A DNA stretch of 64,000 nucleotides from JABSSA01 sp039975755 (GTDB lineage Bacteria > Pseudomonadota > Alphaproteobacteria > Rhodobacterales > Rhodobacteraceae), in the NCBI GenBank assembly GCA_039975755.1, contig JBDWGM010000043.1, forward strand, positions 46,972 to 110,971, in the 5' to 3' direction. Shown in pieces: positions 35,405-44,895 of this stretch. The position numbers and the translations under genes were made by a program. How positions within the stretch are numbered: position 1 is the first letter of the stretch; each line of letters begins with the position of its first letter. A model generated the notes under the pieces. It made no database searches. It saw nothing but the letters and a program-made list of their open reading frames with translations, and was not told where the DNA came from.

Positions 35405-35875
35405 ATGACCCAAACAGCTGCTGCGCTTTCGACAGACGCACGCGCCGCCATTGTCGAAGCGCTGAATCAATCCGTCGCAGAAACTGCTGTCACCACCATG
35501 TTGGCGCAGAACTTTCACTGGAACGTCAAAGGTATGGCATTCGGCCCTTTGCATGATCTGTTCCAGAAAATCTACGAAGACCATTTTGTCGCCCAAGACG
35601 ATTTGGCCGAACGGATCAAAGCGCTTGATGGGCATGCCGAAGGTACGCTTGCAGGAATGGTGCACCGGTCAAAGGTCAAGGAACATGATGGTCACGCCAC
35701 GGACAAAGAAATGATCAAAGCCATGCAAGACGCGCAGGAAACACTTGCCGCGACGCTTGCAGGTGCCGGACAAGCCGCCGCCGACGCTGGTGACACACTG
35801 ACCGAAGATTTGTGCATTGCACGAGGTCAGGAACACGAGAAATTTGCGTGGTTCTTGCGGTCGCATTTGGCGTAA
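35405..35875 (+). CDS. dps: Dps-family DNA-protection/iron-storage protein
   Basis: 156 aa, forms a cytoplasmic dodecameric shell that oxidises and stores iron and protects DNA. The ferroxidase residues sit at the dimer interface: His in QNFHWNVKG, His in GPLHDLFQ, and Asp/Glu in YEDHFVAQDDLAERI. The protein has the four-helix pattern and normal length. The start follows GGAG. An Irr-type box upstream suggests repression under iron limitation. The adjoining genes are also iron-related. Confidence 0.92.
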   Translation: MTQTAAALSTDARAAIVEALNQSVAETAVTTMLAQNFHWNVKGMAFGPLHDLFQKIYEDHFVAQDDLAERIKALDGHAEGTLAGMVHRSKVKEHDGHATDKEMIKAMQDAQETLAATLAGAGQAAADAGDTLTEDLCIARGQEHEKFAWFLRSHLA

Positions 35876-35971
35876 GGTCGCCCAGACCAACAAAAGCCAC
35901 CTAGACCGTTAAGCCACTTTCGCAAGCAGCCAAACGGTCAGGCAGCAAGGGGTCTCACGACCCTGGAAGCG

Positions 35972-36229
35972 TCAAGCCGCGTCTCGAACGGCGGGGACAG
36001 GCTTGACCTTTTTCTTGATACATTTGCGCAGATACTGCGGCAGCCAGTGGCTGTATTTTCCCATCCGCGACTGTTGACCCACGAGCATTTCAACAAAAGC
36101 TGCGCGATGTTTGTCCTTCTTTAGTTCCTTAAAGAGAGACTTTTGCGCCTTTGTCATTGAACACCCAATGCAATGCCCTTCACGTTTGAATTTGCAAACA
36201 TCGATGCAAGGGCTGGGGGTCTTTGGCAT
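35972..36229 (-). CDS. DUF1289 small cysteine-motif protein
   Basis: 85 aa. The DUF1289 signature is complete: SPCIDVCKF followed by GHCIGCSMTK, i.e. four cysteines that probably bind metal or a small iron-sulfur centre, then a Lys-rich helix and the usual W-x-P segment (HWLPQYL). Function of the family is unknown; members often lie near oxidoreductase genes. It is in the same orientation as the imelysin upstream, with a 131-bp gap that could hold its own promoter. Confidence 0.85.
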   Translation of the reverse strand: MPKTPSPCIDVCKFKREGHCIGCSMTKAQKSLFKELKKDKHRAAFVEMLVGQQSRMGKYSHWLPQYLRKCIKKKVKPVPAVRDAA

Positions 36230-36360
36230 ATAACGCCTCGCTGATATTAGGCTGGGTATTGAAGTGTGTGTCGCGTGGGATGCGATAGTTTGAAAGCTGC
36301 TTGCGCAAAATGCGCGCGGCCAAGGTTAGAGAACACCAAAGCCGCGCACGGGGGGTCGTA

Positions 36361-37620
36361 TTATTGGAACACAGCGTCTGGGTTATCGAGGCTGTCAGAG
36401 CCTTCGAAGTCGATCTGATCAACGCCCAACGTCGCAACGGCACGTTCGATTGAACGAGTCTGATCAACCAGCGCATTCACGCCGCCCATAATCAGCGCTT
36501 CACCGGCTTCGCTGCCGCGCTCAAGCATTGAATCGTATGCAAACCCAGCCTCAGCGGCTGTTTTCATTTCCAGCATTTCCAGAACACTGACGTTCAGCTT
36601 GGCGCGCAATTCAGCATCAACACCTGCATCAGAGGCTGCCACCAACGACGCCAATGACTCTCCGGATACAATCGATCCGTCGATGCCGGTATAGCTGCCC
36701 AGATAGACATTGCGGATTCCAACAGCGTTATAGAAATGGTCGTTATGCGTGTTGTCAGCGAAACAAGAATGCTCTTCTTCTGGGTCATTCAGCATGACAC
36801 CAAGGCGCATCCGTTCACCCGCTGTTTCGCCATAGCTTAGCGAACCCATGCCAGTGAGGATCGCACTAAGACCTGCGTTTTCGTCTGCGGTCAGTTGGAT
36901 CCGGGCGTCGCCGCCTTCCTGCCATTGCGCAACCATCCATTCCAGATCAGACACCAGCAGCTCCGTTGCTGCCTTTAGATAATCTGCGCGGCGGTCGCAG
37001 TGCCCGCCAGTGCACGCATCACCCTGTGCATAGTCAGTCCAAGGGCGATTGCCTGCGCCTGCTCCGTGGCCATTCAGGTCTTGGCCCCACAGCAAAAATT
37101 CAACAGCGTGATACCCAGTGGCGACGTTGCTTTCGACACCGTCTGCTTCGTGCAGTGAACCCTCAAGAAGGGCGGGCGTGATTTCACTGGCATCGATGGT
37201 TTCACCGGACAAAGTGAAGGACGCATTCGCAACCACGTTCAGGACGGCGTATTCGTTTTCATCGGTCGCGCCGCCATAAGCTGCGTCAACATAATCGATC
37301 AGGCCTTCGTCCAACGGCCAAGCGTTCACTTTGCCTTCCCAATCGTCACCGATAGCGTTGCCAAAGCGGAAAACTTCGGTCTGTTGATAAGGAACCCGCG
37401 CAGCCAACCAAGCGTCTTTAGCTGCTTGCAGAGCTTCGGCAGATGGCGTTGCGACCAATGTGTTGACCGCGGTCAGCAGGGCTTGGCCGGTTGTCAGGCT
37501 GTCCGTGTAATTCGCAACGGCGATATTGGCATAGTTTTCCAACACAGCTGCCTTGTCCGCGAATGCGGGGGCCGCTGCCAATAACACTGTGCCCAGTGCG
37601 GTTGTTATTGTGAGTTTCAT
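36361..37620 (-). CDS. Imelysin-family iron-binding protein (peptidase M75/ICMP type)
   Basis: 419 aa, periplasmic or outer-membrane-linked. Signal peptide MKLTITTALGTVLLAAAPAFA. The family GxHxxE motif is intact as G169-Y-H-A-V-E174 (GYHAVEFLLWGQD), with WPLDEGLIDYVD and YGETAGERMRLG as further landmarks. Relatives (IrpA, insulin-cleaving membrane protease, EfeO) take part in iron handling. It follows the hemP gene set with a 33-bp gap, so it is probably co-regulated with heme uptake. Confidence 0.9.
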   Translation of the reverse strand: MKLTITTALGTVLLAAAPAFADKAAVLENYANIAVANYTDSLTTGQALLTAVNTLVATPSAEALQAAKDAWLAARVPYQQTEVFRFGNAIGDDWEGKVNAWPLDEGLIDYVDAAYGGATDENEYAVLNVVANASFTLSGETIDASEITPALLEGSLHEADGVESNVATGYHAVEFLLWGQDLNGHGAGAGNRPWTDYAQGDACTGGHCDRRADYLKAATELLVSDLEWMVAQWQEGGDARIQLTADENAGLSAILTGMGSLSYGETAGERMRLGVMLNDPEEEHSCFADNTHNDHFYNAVGIRNVYLGSYTGIDGSIVSGESLASLVAASDAGVDAELRAKLNVSVLEMLEMKTAAEAGFAYDSMLERGSEAGEALIMGGVNALVDQTRSIERAVATLGVDQIDFEGSDSLDNPDAVFQ

Positions 37621-37653
37621 AGGTGGCTGTCCCTTGATTTATTATTGGTCGAG

Positions 37654-38133
37654 TTAGTGCAGGCGCACCGCGTTTGGTGCGTCTGTGGGTGATATCGGAG
37701 CAGATTTGCGATGAATGTTGCGAATTGCGCTGCCAACTTCGCCTGCAAGGATCGCGATATGTTCTGCGTGTGCCGGTCCGGAAAGCAGGGTCGCGATTAA
37801 GGCTGCGTCGTTCAGATGCCCATCCGATGCGGTGCGGACCAAATTGGCGAACACACATTCATCGGAACCGGCACAACTGCAATCGACGTCGTGGCGTACC
37901 AAGGGACGCAAGGCAGTGACGAAAACTGTTTTGAGCAGTTTTTCAAAAACGCCCCATGCGCGATCCGCTTCTGATTTGGGGAATGCGCTGTTGTAGTCTT
38001 CGCGCGCTTGCGCTTGACCCTGAGGCCCTTCGCACCAAAGACGAAGGTTTAGGATCAAGTTCGCCTCCCAGGCGTCCATGTGGTTTAATGCGGCAACAGC
38101 CGCGCCGCCGCGGGCGTGATGTGCTGTGCTCAT
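37654..38133 (-). CDS. Conserved-looking hypothetical protein of the hemP set
   Basis: 159 aa, cytoplasmic, no signal peptide or membrane helix. Notable features are an alpha-helical N-terminus with WEANLILNLRLW, a Cys cluster VDCSCAGSDECVF near residue 84, and a C-terminal segment LAGEVGSAIRNIH. I do not recognise the family. The start overlaps the hemP stop (ATGA), so it is translated together with HemP, and it precedes the imelysin. Its cysteines and context suggest a heme- or iron-related role; this is inference. Confidence 0.7.
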   Translation of the reverse strand: MSTAHHARGGAAVAALNHMDAWEANLILNLRLWCEGPQGQAQAREDYNSAFPKSEADRAWGVFEKLLKTVFVTALRPLVRHDVDCSCAGSDECVFANLVRTASDGHLNDAALIATLLSGPAHAEHIAILAGEVGSAIRNIHRKSAPISPTDAPNAVRLH

Positions 38134-38303
38134 TTTGTCAGAATCAATTTACCGGCGCGTGTAATGCGCAAGTAATAGACTTGCCCATCCAGAACGATTG
38201 AAGCTTGAACGCCATCTCTGATCAATTCACGCGCATCGAACGTGTCGATTTTTTGTGGATCAGGAGCGGTTGTTGTGTCGGGGATTTGGGCCATTGCATT
38301 CAT
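38130..38303 (-). CDS. hemP: Hemin uptake protein HemP
   Basis: 57 aa. It carries the HemP signature: a variable N-terminus, then DARELIRDG and the C-terminal VYYLRITRAGKLILTK. HemP (HmuP) proteins act in heme uptake, in some species as a regulator of the outer-membrane heme receptor. Start ATG 38303 overlaps the stop of the 50-codon gene upstream (ATGA), and its stop overlaps the next start. The heme receptor and ABC genes are not in the window. Confidence 0.85.
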   Translation of the reverse strand: MNAMAQIPDTTTAPDPQKIDTFDARELIRDGVQASIVLDGQVYYLRITRAGKLILTK

Positions 38304-38452
38304 GAGGTTCGCTCCAAATAGTCAAGCATCCGTTCAAGGAATTGGTCTGCGGGAACTGCGCCGCCGATTGCCTCTTGCAACAATTCTTGGCAGCACGTTT
38401 TTTCGCTACACCCGCCTATGACGGCGCGATCCTGTCTTTCCGTTTTTACCAT
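38300..38452 (-). CDS. 50-residue cysteine-containing protein upstream of hemP
   Basis: Very short gene, supported by AGGAG eight bases before the ATG at 38452 and by an ATGA overlap with hemP. The product has VIGGCSEKTCCQELLQEA, three cysteines near residues 15-21, followed by an amphipathic helix. It resembles no family I know; a metal or iron-sulfur site, or a Bfd-like fragment, is conceivable. Its place as first gene of an iron/heme operon makes it worth noting. Confidence 0.6.
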   Translation of the reverse strand: MVKTERQDRAVIGGCSEKTCCQELLQEAIGGAVPADQFLERMLDYLERTS

Positions 38453-38523
38453 GTCTCAGCTCCTGTCAGCTCGGGGCGTCCGGGCTGCCCGAATAGGGTG
38501 GCTGAGACTCGCTTTCTTTATCT

Positions 38524-38538
38524 TGATTGTTTTTGTCA
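38524..38538 (-). promoter_or_regulatory. Possible RirA-type (IRO) box in the hemP promoter
   Basis: On the minus strand TGACAAAAACAATCA fits TGA-N9-TCA. It lies between TTGACG and CAAGAT (17-bp spacing), which could be -35 and -10 of the hemP operon. Six defined bases are weak evidence, but the position in the promoter spacer suits a repressor. Confidence 0.3.
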
Positions 38539-38703
38539 GGAACGTCAATCCTGAGTATTACACTAAGAAAATAGTGTGGAGATTTTCTGCCTTAAGATCT
38601 TATCGCAATGCCGAACATTCCACGCGGGCTTGCGCTCACGGGGTCATACGCAAGCTAAACGAGGTGCAGAACACCAAGCCTTGATCGGCGAAAAAAGCGC
38701 TTT

Positions 38704-40119
38704 TTAGAGGGAGATGTTACTAAGTGCGTGCTGAACAGCTGTCATGAATGGTTCAGATTGTGGAAGATCATGCCCGAATACGCGTGTGTTTCGCAGCAGG
38801 TATTCCTCGTGCTCGCCGGAATTTATGGTGTCCGGCCTTAGGTCAGCGGCGAGAGGGTCGTTCAAGGGAAAGAGATATCCATCACTGTTTCGCGTGGTGA
38901 TGCATCGAATCCAATAGGCAACGCCTTGTGCCAAATTGTCGAATGATTGACCCAGCGCGATTCTGTCTCTGATCGGGTCAAGAATACGCTGTGGCAGCTT
39001 TTGTGAGCCATCTGTCGCAATTTGCAAAAGCAAATGGTTCAAGGTTGGATTGGCAAAGCGCGCCAAAAGATCCGATTGATATGCGGCCAGATCAATTCCG
39101 GATGGCACGGTTAAATTTGGGGCGACCTCATGCTGCATCATATGGCTGATGAAGGCGTGAATTTCGGAGTCCGTGATCGCTTGGGCGACGGTCGTATGCC
39201 CTGCCAGCGCGCCTCGGTAGGCCAAGGCCGAATGGCTGCCATTGAGCATGCGCAGTTTCATCGTTTCAAACGGATGTACGTCATCGGTCAAAATCGCGCC
39301 GACGGATTCAAAATCAGGACGTCCGGCGCAAAAATTATCCTCGATGATCCACTGTCCAAATGGTTCTGTCACGATGGGCCATTCGTCCGTCACACCCAAG
39401 GCCATTTCGACCTGAACCTTGTCATCTGGGGTTGTTGCGGGAACGATCCGATCGACCATCGTCGCCGGAAAGGTGACGTTGTCTTCAATCCAATTGGCCA
39501 GATCAGGATCGACCAATCGTGCAAGTCCAGTCACCACCTTGCGGACGACATCGCCGTTTTGTGGAAGATTGTCACAGCTAAGTACGGAAAAAGGGCCAGC
39601 CTTGGTTTCCATACGTCGGCGCAATGCGGCGACCAGAAATCCGGGTGCTGAGCGTGGAGTGTTTGGATGGTCTAAGTCGTGTTGAATATCGGGGTTCGTG
39701 TCGTCCAGGTCATCGTGGGACGGATCAAAGCAATAACCCTTTTCCGTGACCGTTAAGGTGACAATCCGCACGCTCGGCTCGGCCATCTGCGCAATCAAAG
39801 CCTCTGGGTCGTCCGGTGCGGTGATGACTTTTTGCAAGCTCCCGATCACCCGGCAACTTTCCCCGTCACCCGACTTTGTCGTAACCGAATAAAGCCCGTC
39901 TTGGGGGTTCAGTGCCTGCGCCGTAGCCGCAGAGCGCAAGGACGCACCGAAAATGCCCCAATTCGGATCATCAGCCAAAAGATCGTCGATATAGACCGCT
40001 TGATGCGCACGTTGAAATGCACCAACCCCAAGGTGCACGATGCCGGTTGTGATCTGTGCACGGTCATAGCCGGGTTTTTGCGCGTTGGCTTGAGGCAGGG
40101 TTTGTGTGTTTAGCCTCAT
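38704..40119 (-). CDS. uxuB: D-mannonate oxidoreductase (fructuronate reductase, UxuB)
   Basis: NADH-dependent reduction of D-fructuronate to D-mannonate in hexuronate breakdown. 471 aa, same family as mannitol dehydrogenase: GIVHLGVGAFQRAHQAVY (cofactor part) and MKLRMLNGSHSALAY with catalytic Lys, Asn and His. Assignment as UxuB rather than a polyol dehydrogenase comes from the cluster: its start overlaps the end of uxaC (ATGA) and uxuA lies upstream. It differs clearly from the mtlK-like paralogue at 22536-24002. Confidence 0.87.
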   Translation of the reverse strand: MRLNTQTLPQANAQKPGYDRAQITTGIVHLGVGAFQRAHQAVYIDDLLADDPNWGIFGASLRSAATAQALNPQDGLYSVTTKSGDGESCRVIGSLQKVITAPDDPEALIAQMAEPSVRIVTLTVTEKGYCFDPSHDDLDDTNPDIQHDLDHPNTPRSAPGFLVAALRRRMETKAGPFSVLSCDNLPQNGDVVRKVVTGLARLVDPDLANWIEDNVTFPATMVDRIVPATTPDDKVQVEMALGVTDEWPIVTEPFGQWIIEDNFCAGRPDFESVGAILTDDVHPFETMKLRMLNGSHSALAYRGALAGHTTVAQAITDSEIHAFISHMMQHEVAPNLTVPSGIDLAAYQSDLLARFANPTLNHLLLQIATDGSQKLPQRILDPIRDRIALGQSFDNLAQGVAYWIRCITTRNSDGYLFPLNDPLAADLRPDTINSGEHEEYLLRNTRVFGHDLPQSEPFMTAVQHALSNISL

Positions 40120-41501
40120 AAATTATATGCCTTCTTGGCCAGACCATACGTCAGATCGGAAGCGATCTGCGCGGCTTCGTCTTCGTCTAGCAAATGAAGC
40201 GCGACTTGCCCCGCTAAAAACGCACAATCCACGCGGCGGGCAACGTCGTGACGCGCCGCAATGGATGGCAAAGCGCGCGTATCGTCGTTGAAGCCGACCG
40301 TGTTATAAAACCCGGCGGTTTCCGTGACGAATTCACGGTAACGCATCATGCCTGCGGGACTGTCAAAGAACCACCAAGCGGGACCCAATTTCAGGCTTGG
40401 ATATGCTCCGGCAAGTGGTGCGAGCTCACGGCCATAGGTGGTTTCGTCCAGCGTGAACAAAATGATCGACAGGCGTGGGTCCATGCCCAAACGATCCAAC
40501 AGCGGTTTAAGCGCGGTGACAAAATCGGTGGTGCGTGGGATATCAAACCCCTGATCAGTTCCAAACCGGGCCAAAACATCGGTGTTGTGATTGCGGTGAG
40601 ACCCCACATGCATTTGCATCACCATACCGTCCTCAAGGCTCATCTTGGCCATTTCGGTCAGCATCTGCGCGCGAAACATCTCATTTTCCGCCAGGGTTCC
40701 GGTCCCATGGCGAACTGTGTCGAATAGCGCCGCGGCCGCCTCGTCGGTCAGATCCAATGTCTGTGCGGTGGGGTGACCGTGATCGGTTGACGTCGCGCCC
40801 AAATCCCGAAAATAGGCCCGCCGATTGCGGTGTGCGGCCAGATATCCAGCCCAAGTTGTGGTGTCTTCCCCCGTGCAGGCCGCGAATGCCTTTAGGTTCG
40901 CAACGAAGTCTTGCCCATCCGGGTCAATCACTGCGTCGGGCCGATAAGATGTGATGACCCGCACGCCCCAACCGCTTTGTGCAATAGCGCGATGATGGTC
41001 TAGCGGATCACAGGGGCCTTCGGTGGTTGTGATGACTTCGATATTGAATCTTTCGGCGATAGCGCGGGGACGAAAGGCATCTTGGGACAGGCAATCGCTG
41101 ATACGTTCATAGTACATATCCGCCGTGTTTTTGGACAAACGTTCCGTCAATCCAAACAGGTCGTTGAATGTTTGATCAAGCCACAGACGCGTCGGCGTGC
41201 CTTGGAACAGGTGATAGTTTTCTGCAAACACCTGCCAAATGGCCCGGTTTTCAGGTTTGCCATCTGCATCCACCATGTCCAGCACTTGAAAGCCCTGTGA
41301 CACCAGCATGCGGCGGACGTAATGATCCGGTAAAATCAACAACTCGGTCGGATTTTCAAACGCTGCATTGGTCGCAAACCAAGCAGGGTCTGTATGCCCA
41401 TGTGGGCAGATCAGTGGCAGGTCACGCACGCCTTCGTAAAGCCGCCGCGCAATTGCGCGTTCGGTAGGATCAGACGGGAAAAGACGGTCGGGATTTAACA
41501 T
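40116..41501 (-). CDS. uxaC: Glucuronate isomerase (uronate isomerase, UxaC)
   Basis: Converts D-glucuronate to D-fructuronate (and galacturonate to tagaturonate). 461 aa, amidohydrolase-superfamily barrel: LICPHGHTDPAWF with the metal-binding HGH, QMHVGSHRNHNT, LFTLDET and GPAWWFFDSPAGM are diagnostic of uronate isomerase. It lies between uxuA and uxuB on the same strand. Together with them it takes glucuronate to 2-keto-3-deoxygluconate; the KDG kinase and aldolase are not in the window. Confidence 0.93.
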   Translation of the reverse strand: MLNPDRLFPSDPTERAIARRLYEGVRDLPLICPHGHTDPAWFATNAAFENPTELLILPDHYVRRMLVSQGFQVLDMVDADGKPENRAIWQVFAENYHLFQGTPTRLWLDQTFNDLFGLTERLSKNTADMYYERISDCLSQDAFRPRAIAERFNIEVITTTEGPCDPLDHHRAIAQSGWGVRVITSYRPDAVIDPDGQDFVANLKAFAACTGEDTTTWAGYLAAHRNRRAYFRDLGATSTDHGHPTAQTLDLTDEAAAALFDTVRHGTGTLAENEMFRAQMLTEMAKMSLEDGMVMQMHVGSHRNHNTDVLARFGTDQGFDIPRTTDFVTALKPLLDRLGMDPRLSIILFTLDETTYGRELAPLAGAYPSLKLGPAWWFFDSPAGMMRYREFVTETAGFYNTVGFNDDTRALPSIAARHDVARRVDCAFLAGQVALHLLDEDEAAQIASDLTYGLAKKAYNL

Positions 41502-41550
41502 GAATCCTCCTGCTAATTGGCCCCGATGCTGCCATCAGGGCCGTCACGAT

Positions 41551-42747
41551 CTATGCTACGGCGTTTGCCGGAATATGCCCAAGAGCACGCAGTGCGCCAC
41601 GCAATTCGGCCAAACCCTTCATGCGTCCACACAAGGGGTAGCCCGGAGCGGTGTTTTGCCCAAGATCGGTCAGGATGTCTTGACCATGATCAGGCCGCAT
41701 CGGCAAGTTTTGTGGGTCGGGGTGCGTCGCCAATATGGCCTTCAAAAGTCCGATCATGTCCGTTGATCCGTCCAGATGCGCGTCTTCAAAGAAACTTGTC
41801 GGAGCCTGATCCGTTGCACGGCGGACATTGCGCAAGTGGACAAAGTGAATCCGTTGCGCAAACCGCGATACAATCGCTTCCAGATCATTGTCGGCCCGCG
41901 CACCCAAAGATCCGCTGCAAAACGTCAAACCATTGGCGGTACTGTCCACAGCTTCTGTCAGCCAAACCAGATCATCCATCGTTGACACGATCCGAGGCAA
42001 GCCAAGAACCGGCCAAGGTGGATCATCCGGGTGGCACGCCATTTTAAGGCCCAGACGTTCCGCTGTGGGAATAACGGCTTGTAGAAAATCCTTTAGATTG
42101 TTGCGCAATCGGTCTTTATCGATCCCATCATAGGTCGCCAATTCGGCGCGCAAATCGTCAATGGACAGGCTTGTCGCCGCGCCGGGCAGACCTGCGCTGA
42201 CTGTTCGGGCAAGTTCCGCTTTGCGGTCCTTGGACATCTGCACATGTCGCTCTTTGGCCTGTTCGAGGATGTCGCTGTCATAGCGTTGATCCGCCCCTTC
42301 GCGTTTTAACAAATGCACATCGAAGACTGCGAAATCGACAAGGTCAAAATGCATGCACGTCCCGCCATTGGGCAAGCCCATGGCGATGTCAGTGCGGGTC
42401 CAATCCAAGACGGGCATAAAGTTATAGCAGATGGTTTGTATTCCAGCCGCGGCAAGAGCTTCCATCGATTGGATATAGTTCGCGATATGACTGGCGTAAT
42501 CACCGGTTTGGGTTTTGATCGCTTCGGAAACGGGCAAGCTTTCGACGACGTCCCATGCAAGTCCAGACGGCGTGCCATTGGACATATGCGCGATGTCGTG
42601 TTGACGACGCGCGATCGCTTCGGGTGTCCAAACGATACCCGGTTGCAGATCATAAAGCCCGGTCACAACGCCTTGCACACCAGATTGCAGCATGTGGTCA
42701 ACTGTTACGTCATCTGATGGTCCAAACCAACGCCATGTTTCTTTCAT
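41551..42747 (-). CDS. uxuA: Mannonate dehydratase UxuA
   Basis: Dehydrates D-mannonate to 2-keto-3-deoxy-D-gluconate. 398 aa. METWRWFGP-type start (MKETWRWFGPSDDV), GVQGVVTGLYDL, YNFMPVLDWTRT, and MACHPDDPPWP with metal ligands identify the UxuA family. Start ATG 42747 is favoured by AGAGGCG upstream and by the family N-terminus; the open frame extends 19 codons upstream without a better site. It is first in the uxuA-uxaC-uxuB unit, 49 bp before uxaC. Confidence 0.93.
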   Translation of the reverse strand: MKETWRWFGPSDDVTVDHMLQSGVQGVVTGLYDLQPGIVWTPEAIARRQHDIAHMSNGTPSGLAWDVVESLPVSEAIKTQTGDYASHIANYIQSMEALAAAGIQTICYNFMPVLDWTRTDIAMGLPNGGTCMHFDLVDFAVFDVHLLKREGADQRYDSDILEQAKERHVQMSKDRKAELARTVSAGLPGAATSLSIDDLRAELATYDGIDKDRLRNNLKDFLQAVIPTAERLGLKMACHPDDPPWPVLGLPRIVSTMDDLVWLTEAVDSTANGLTFCSGSLGARADNDLEAIVSRFAQRIHFVHLRNVRRATDQAPTSFFEDAHLDGSTDMIGLLKAILATHPDPQNLPMRPDHGQDILTDLGQNTAPGYPLCGRMKGLAELRGALRALGHIPANAVA

Positions 42748-42924
42748 GCTAACGCCTCTGCTGCCTGTTTTGATCGGCGTAGTTTGCCAGTAAGTTTCAG
42801 ACAAGAAAAGCTGATCTTCTTGCGCGATAACAACCGCGTTAGTTCATCAGCCGTTCAACACAGCAAGACGAGCTTGATCGCGAAGAGAATGGCCATTTGG
42901 ATCGATTAGTTTTGGAGTGGCGGC

Positions 42925-42957
42925 AAAAGAAAAAGGCTCCGGATAAACACCGGAGCC
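42925..42957 (-). terminator. Rho-independent terminator of the BCCT gene
   Basis: On the minus strand GGCTCCGG/CCGGAGCC (8-bp perfect stem, 7-nt loop, 42935-42957) is followed by TTTTTCTTTT. It lies 21 bp beyond the stop of the BCCT gene. Confidence 0.88.
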
Positions 42958-42978
42958 CTTTCATTGTTTTACTAAAGA

Positions 42979-44658
42979 TCACTCCGCTGGCATAACGGAG
43001 GTCTCTGGATCAATTGTGGTTGCGACACCGGCGGCTTCGCGACGACCATCGTTCCAGATTGCTTTGATCAGAGCGATGCACATCATCGCCATCACAATCG
43101 AGAAGGGCAAAGCGCCAATCACCATCGCAGTTTGTATGGCTCCGGTCCCACCAGAAATCAGCAATCCGCCAACCACAAACGCAAGCGCTGCACCCCAGAA
43201 CAGGATATGAGGGCGCGCTTTGGGACCTTCATCACCCGCCGCGTTGATCGTGTTGACGATCAACACAGCGGAGTCAGCTGATGTGACAAGGAACGTCAAC
43301 AACAAGACCACAATGAGAAGAGCCATACCCCAAGCCAATGCTTGCGCGATTGGAGCCAACATGAATTCTGTCATTGCGAAAATCTTGTCACCGTTTGCGG
43401 CATCTAAGATGACGCCATTGGCTTGGCCGTTCAGTTCAAGGTCAATCGCTGTGCCACCGGCCCAAGCGAACCAGACAAAACACATCAACGATGGCACAAT
43501 CATTGCGCCAAGGACGAATTCACGAATGGTGCGTCCGCGCGAAATCCGAGCCAAGAACAATCCAACAAAAGGTGCGAATGCGATCCACCATGCCCAATAG
43601 AACACGGGCCACCAACCCTGCCATTGCGCCAGCAAAAATGCTTCGGAACCTTCGACACCGTCGGATGCGTAAACATTGAAGCTAAGCCAAGGCAACGCGA
43701 TCAGGTAATCCCAGATACCAACGAAGAAGGCCGCTGCGCCAAAGAATGTCGCACCAAAGATGATGAAAAAGCCCAGCAGAACAATCGACAATGTCATGTT
43801 GATGTTGGACAGCCATTTGATGCCTTTTCCGACGCCAGACAACGCCGATAGCGTCGACGCGCCCATAATGACCAGCAAGGCAATAACGATCCCAAAGGTT
43901 GTTGCTGATCCGTCTTCGGTTGCAAGACCACCAATGCCAATACGGGTGAGTCCGGCGACAAACTGTTCAACCCCAAACCCAAGCGTTTGGGCGACACCCA
44001 GAATAGTCGCAACAACAGCGACGATGTCGATGACATGCCCAAGATTGCCGGACAAAGCTTTGCCGAAAATAGGTGTCAGCGACGATCGGATCGTCAACGG
44101 TAACCCGCGGCGATAACTAAAGAACGCCAATGCGAGCCCCGCTATCGCGTAACAGGACCATGCGCCCAATCCCCAATGCAGGTAGGACCACACATATGCC
44201 GTGCGCACATTACCGGTCTCAAGAGCGGTTGTGACGCCTTGTATGACTGACGGATTGTTTTTGAAATGAGCAACCGGTTCAGCGACCGCCCAAGTCAGCA
44301 TGCCGACACCGATCCCGGCACCAAACATCATTGAAAACCATGAGAAATTGGAAAACTCGGGTTTCTCGCCATCTCTCCCCAGATTCATTCGCCCGGCAGT
44401 CGGCCAAAGGGCCAGACCAAGGCAAACGACTATGAAGGCGGCTACGACCCAAATATACCAAGCGGCAAACTGAGCTAGGATAGCAGTATTCCAGTTGCCA
44501 AGGATGGTACCCGCCTGTGTCGGCCATACGATACACCAAACCACAAGCAAGCTAATGATCACCTTACTAACAACTGTAACATTAACGCTGAACCCGCGAT
44601 AAAATCCGTTATCAGCGGTTTTTATCGGTAATTCCGATAAGGGCGGTTTCATTGACAT
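42979..44658 (-). CDS. BCCT-family osmolyte transporter (betaine/carnitine/choline/DMSP type)
   Basis: 559 aa, about twelve membrane helices, sodium- or proton-coupled uptake of a quaternary ammonium or sulfonium compound. MMFGAGIGVGMLTWAVAEP matches the glycine-rich helix of BCCT carriers. The Trp-rich segment FYWAWWIAFAPFVGLFLARISRGRTIREF carries the family signature. The substrate (glycine betaine, choline, carnitine or DMSP) is not readable from motifs. It stands alone with its own terminator; a 284-bp upstream region contains its promoter and a long inverted repeat near 44896. Confidence 0.9.
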   Translation of the reverse strand: MSMKPPLSELPIKTADNGFYRGFSVNVTVVSKVIISLLVVWCIVWPTQAGTILGNWNTAILAQFAAWYIWVVAAFIVVCLGLALWPTAGRMNLGRDGEKPEFSNFSWFSMMFGAGIGVGMLTWAVAEPVAHFKNNPSVIQGVTTALETGNVRTAYVWSYLHWGLGAWSCYAIAGLALAFFSYRRGLPLTIRSSLTPIFGKALSGNLGHVIDIVAVVATILGVAQTLGFGVEQFVAGLTRIGIGGLATEDGSATTFGIVIALLVIMGASTLSALSGVGKGIKWLSNINMTLSIVLLGFFIIFGATFFGAAAFFVGIWDYLIALPWLSFNVYASDGVEGSEAFLLAQWQGWWPVFYWAWWIAFAPFVGLFLARISRGRTIREFVLGAMIVPSLMCFVWFAWAGGTAIDLELNGQANGVILDAANGDKIFAMTEFMLAPIAQALAWGMALLIVVLLLTFLVTSADSAVLIVNTINAAGDEGPKARPHILFWGAALAFVVGGLLISGGTGAIQTAMVIGALPFSIVMAMMCIALIKAIWNDGRREAAGVATTIDPETSVMPAE

Positions 44659-44895
44659 TATTGTCTCCTCCTTGTTGCCGCGCAGTCCTGCGCGATCATT
44701 ATTGCGGCAATCATAGGAGTTTTATCGCGTTTAAGATACAAAAACGTCTTTTAGGCCTGATTGACCCACATCGAACCAGGGTCGATTTCGCGTTAAATTG
44801 CAGGGATCAGCCTTATTGGCGTACGCTTGCGTAGGGGCTTTTCAGATCATTGAATACGATCATTTCGCAGTATGGTCGATGGATTAAGTGGGGCG

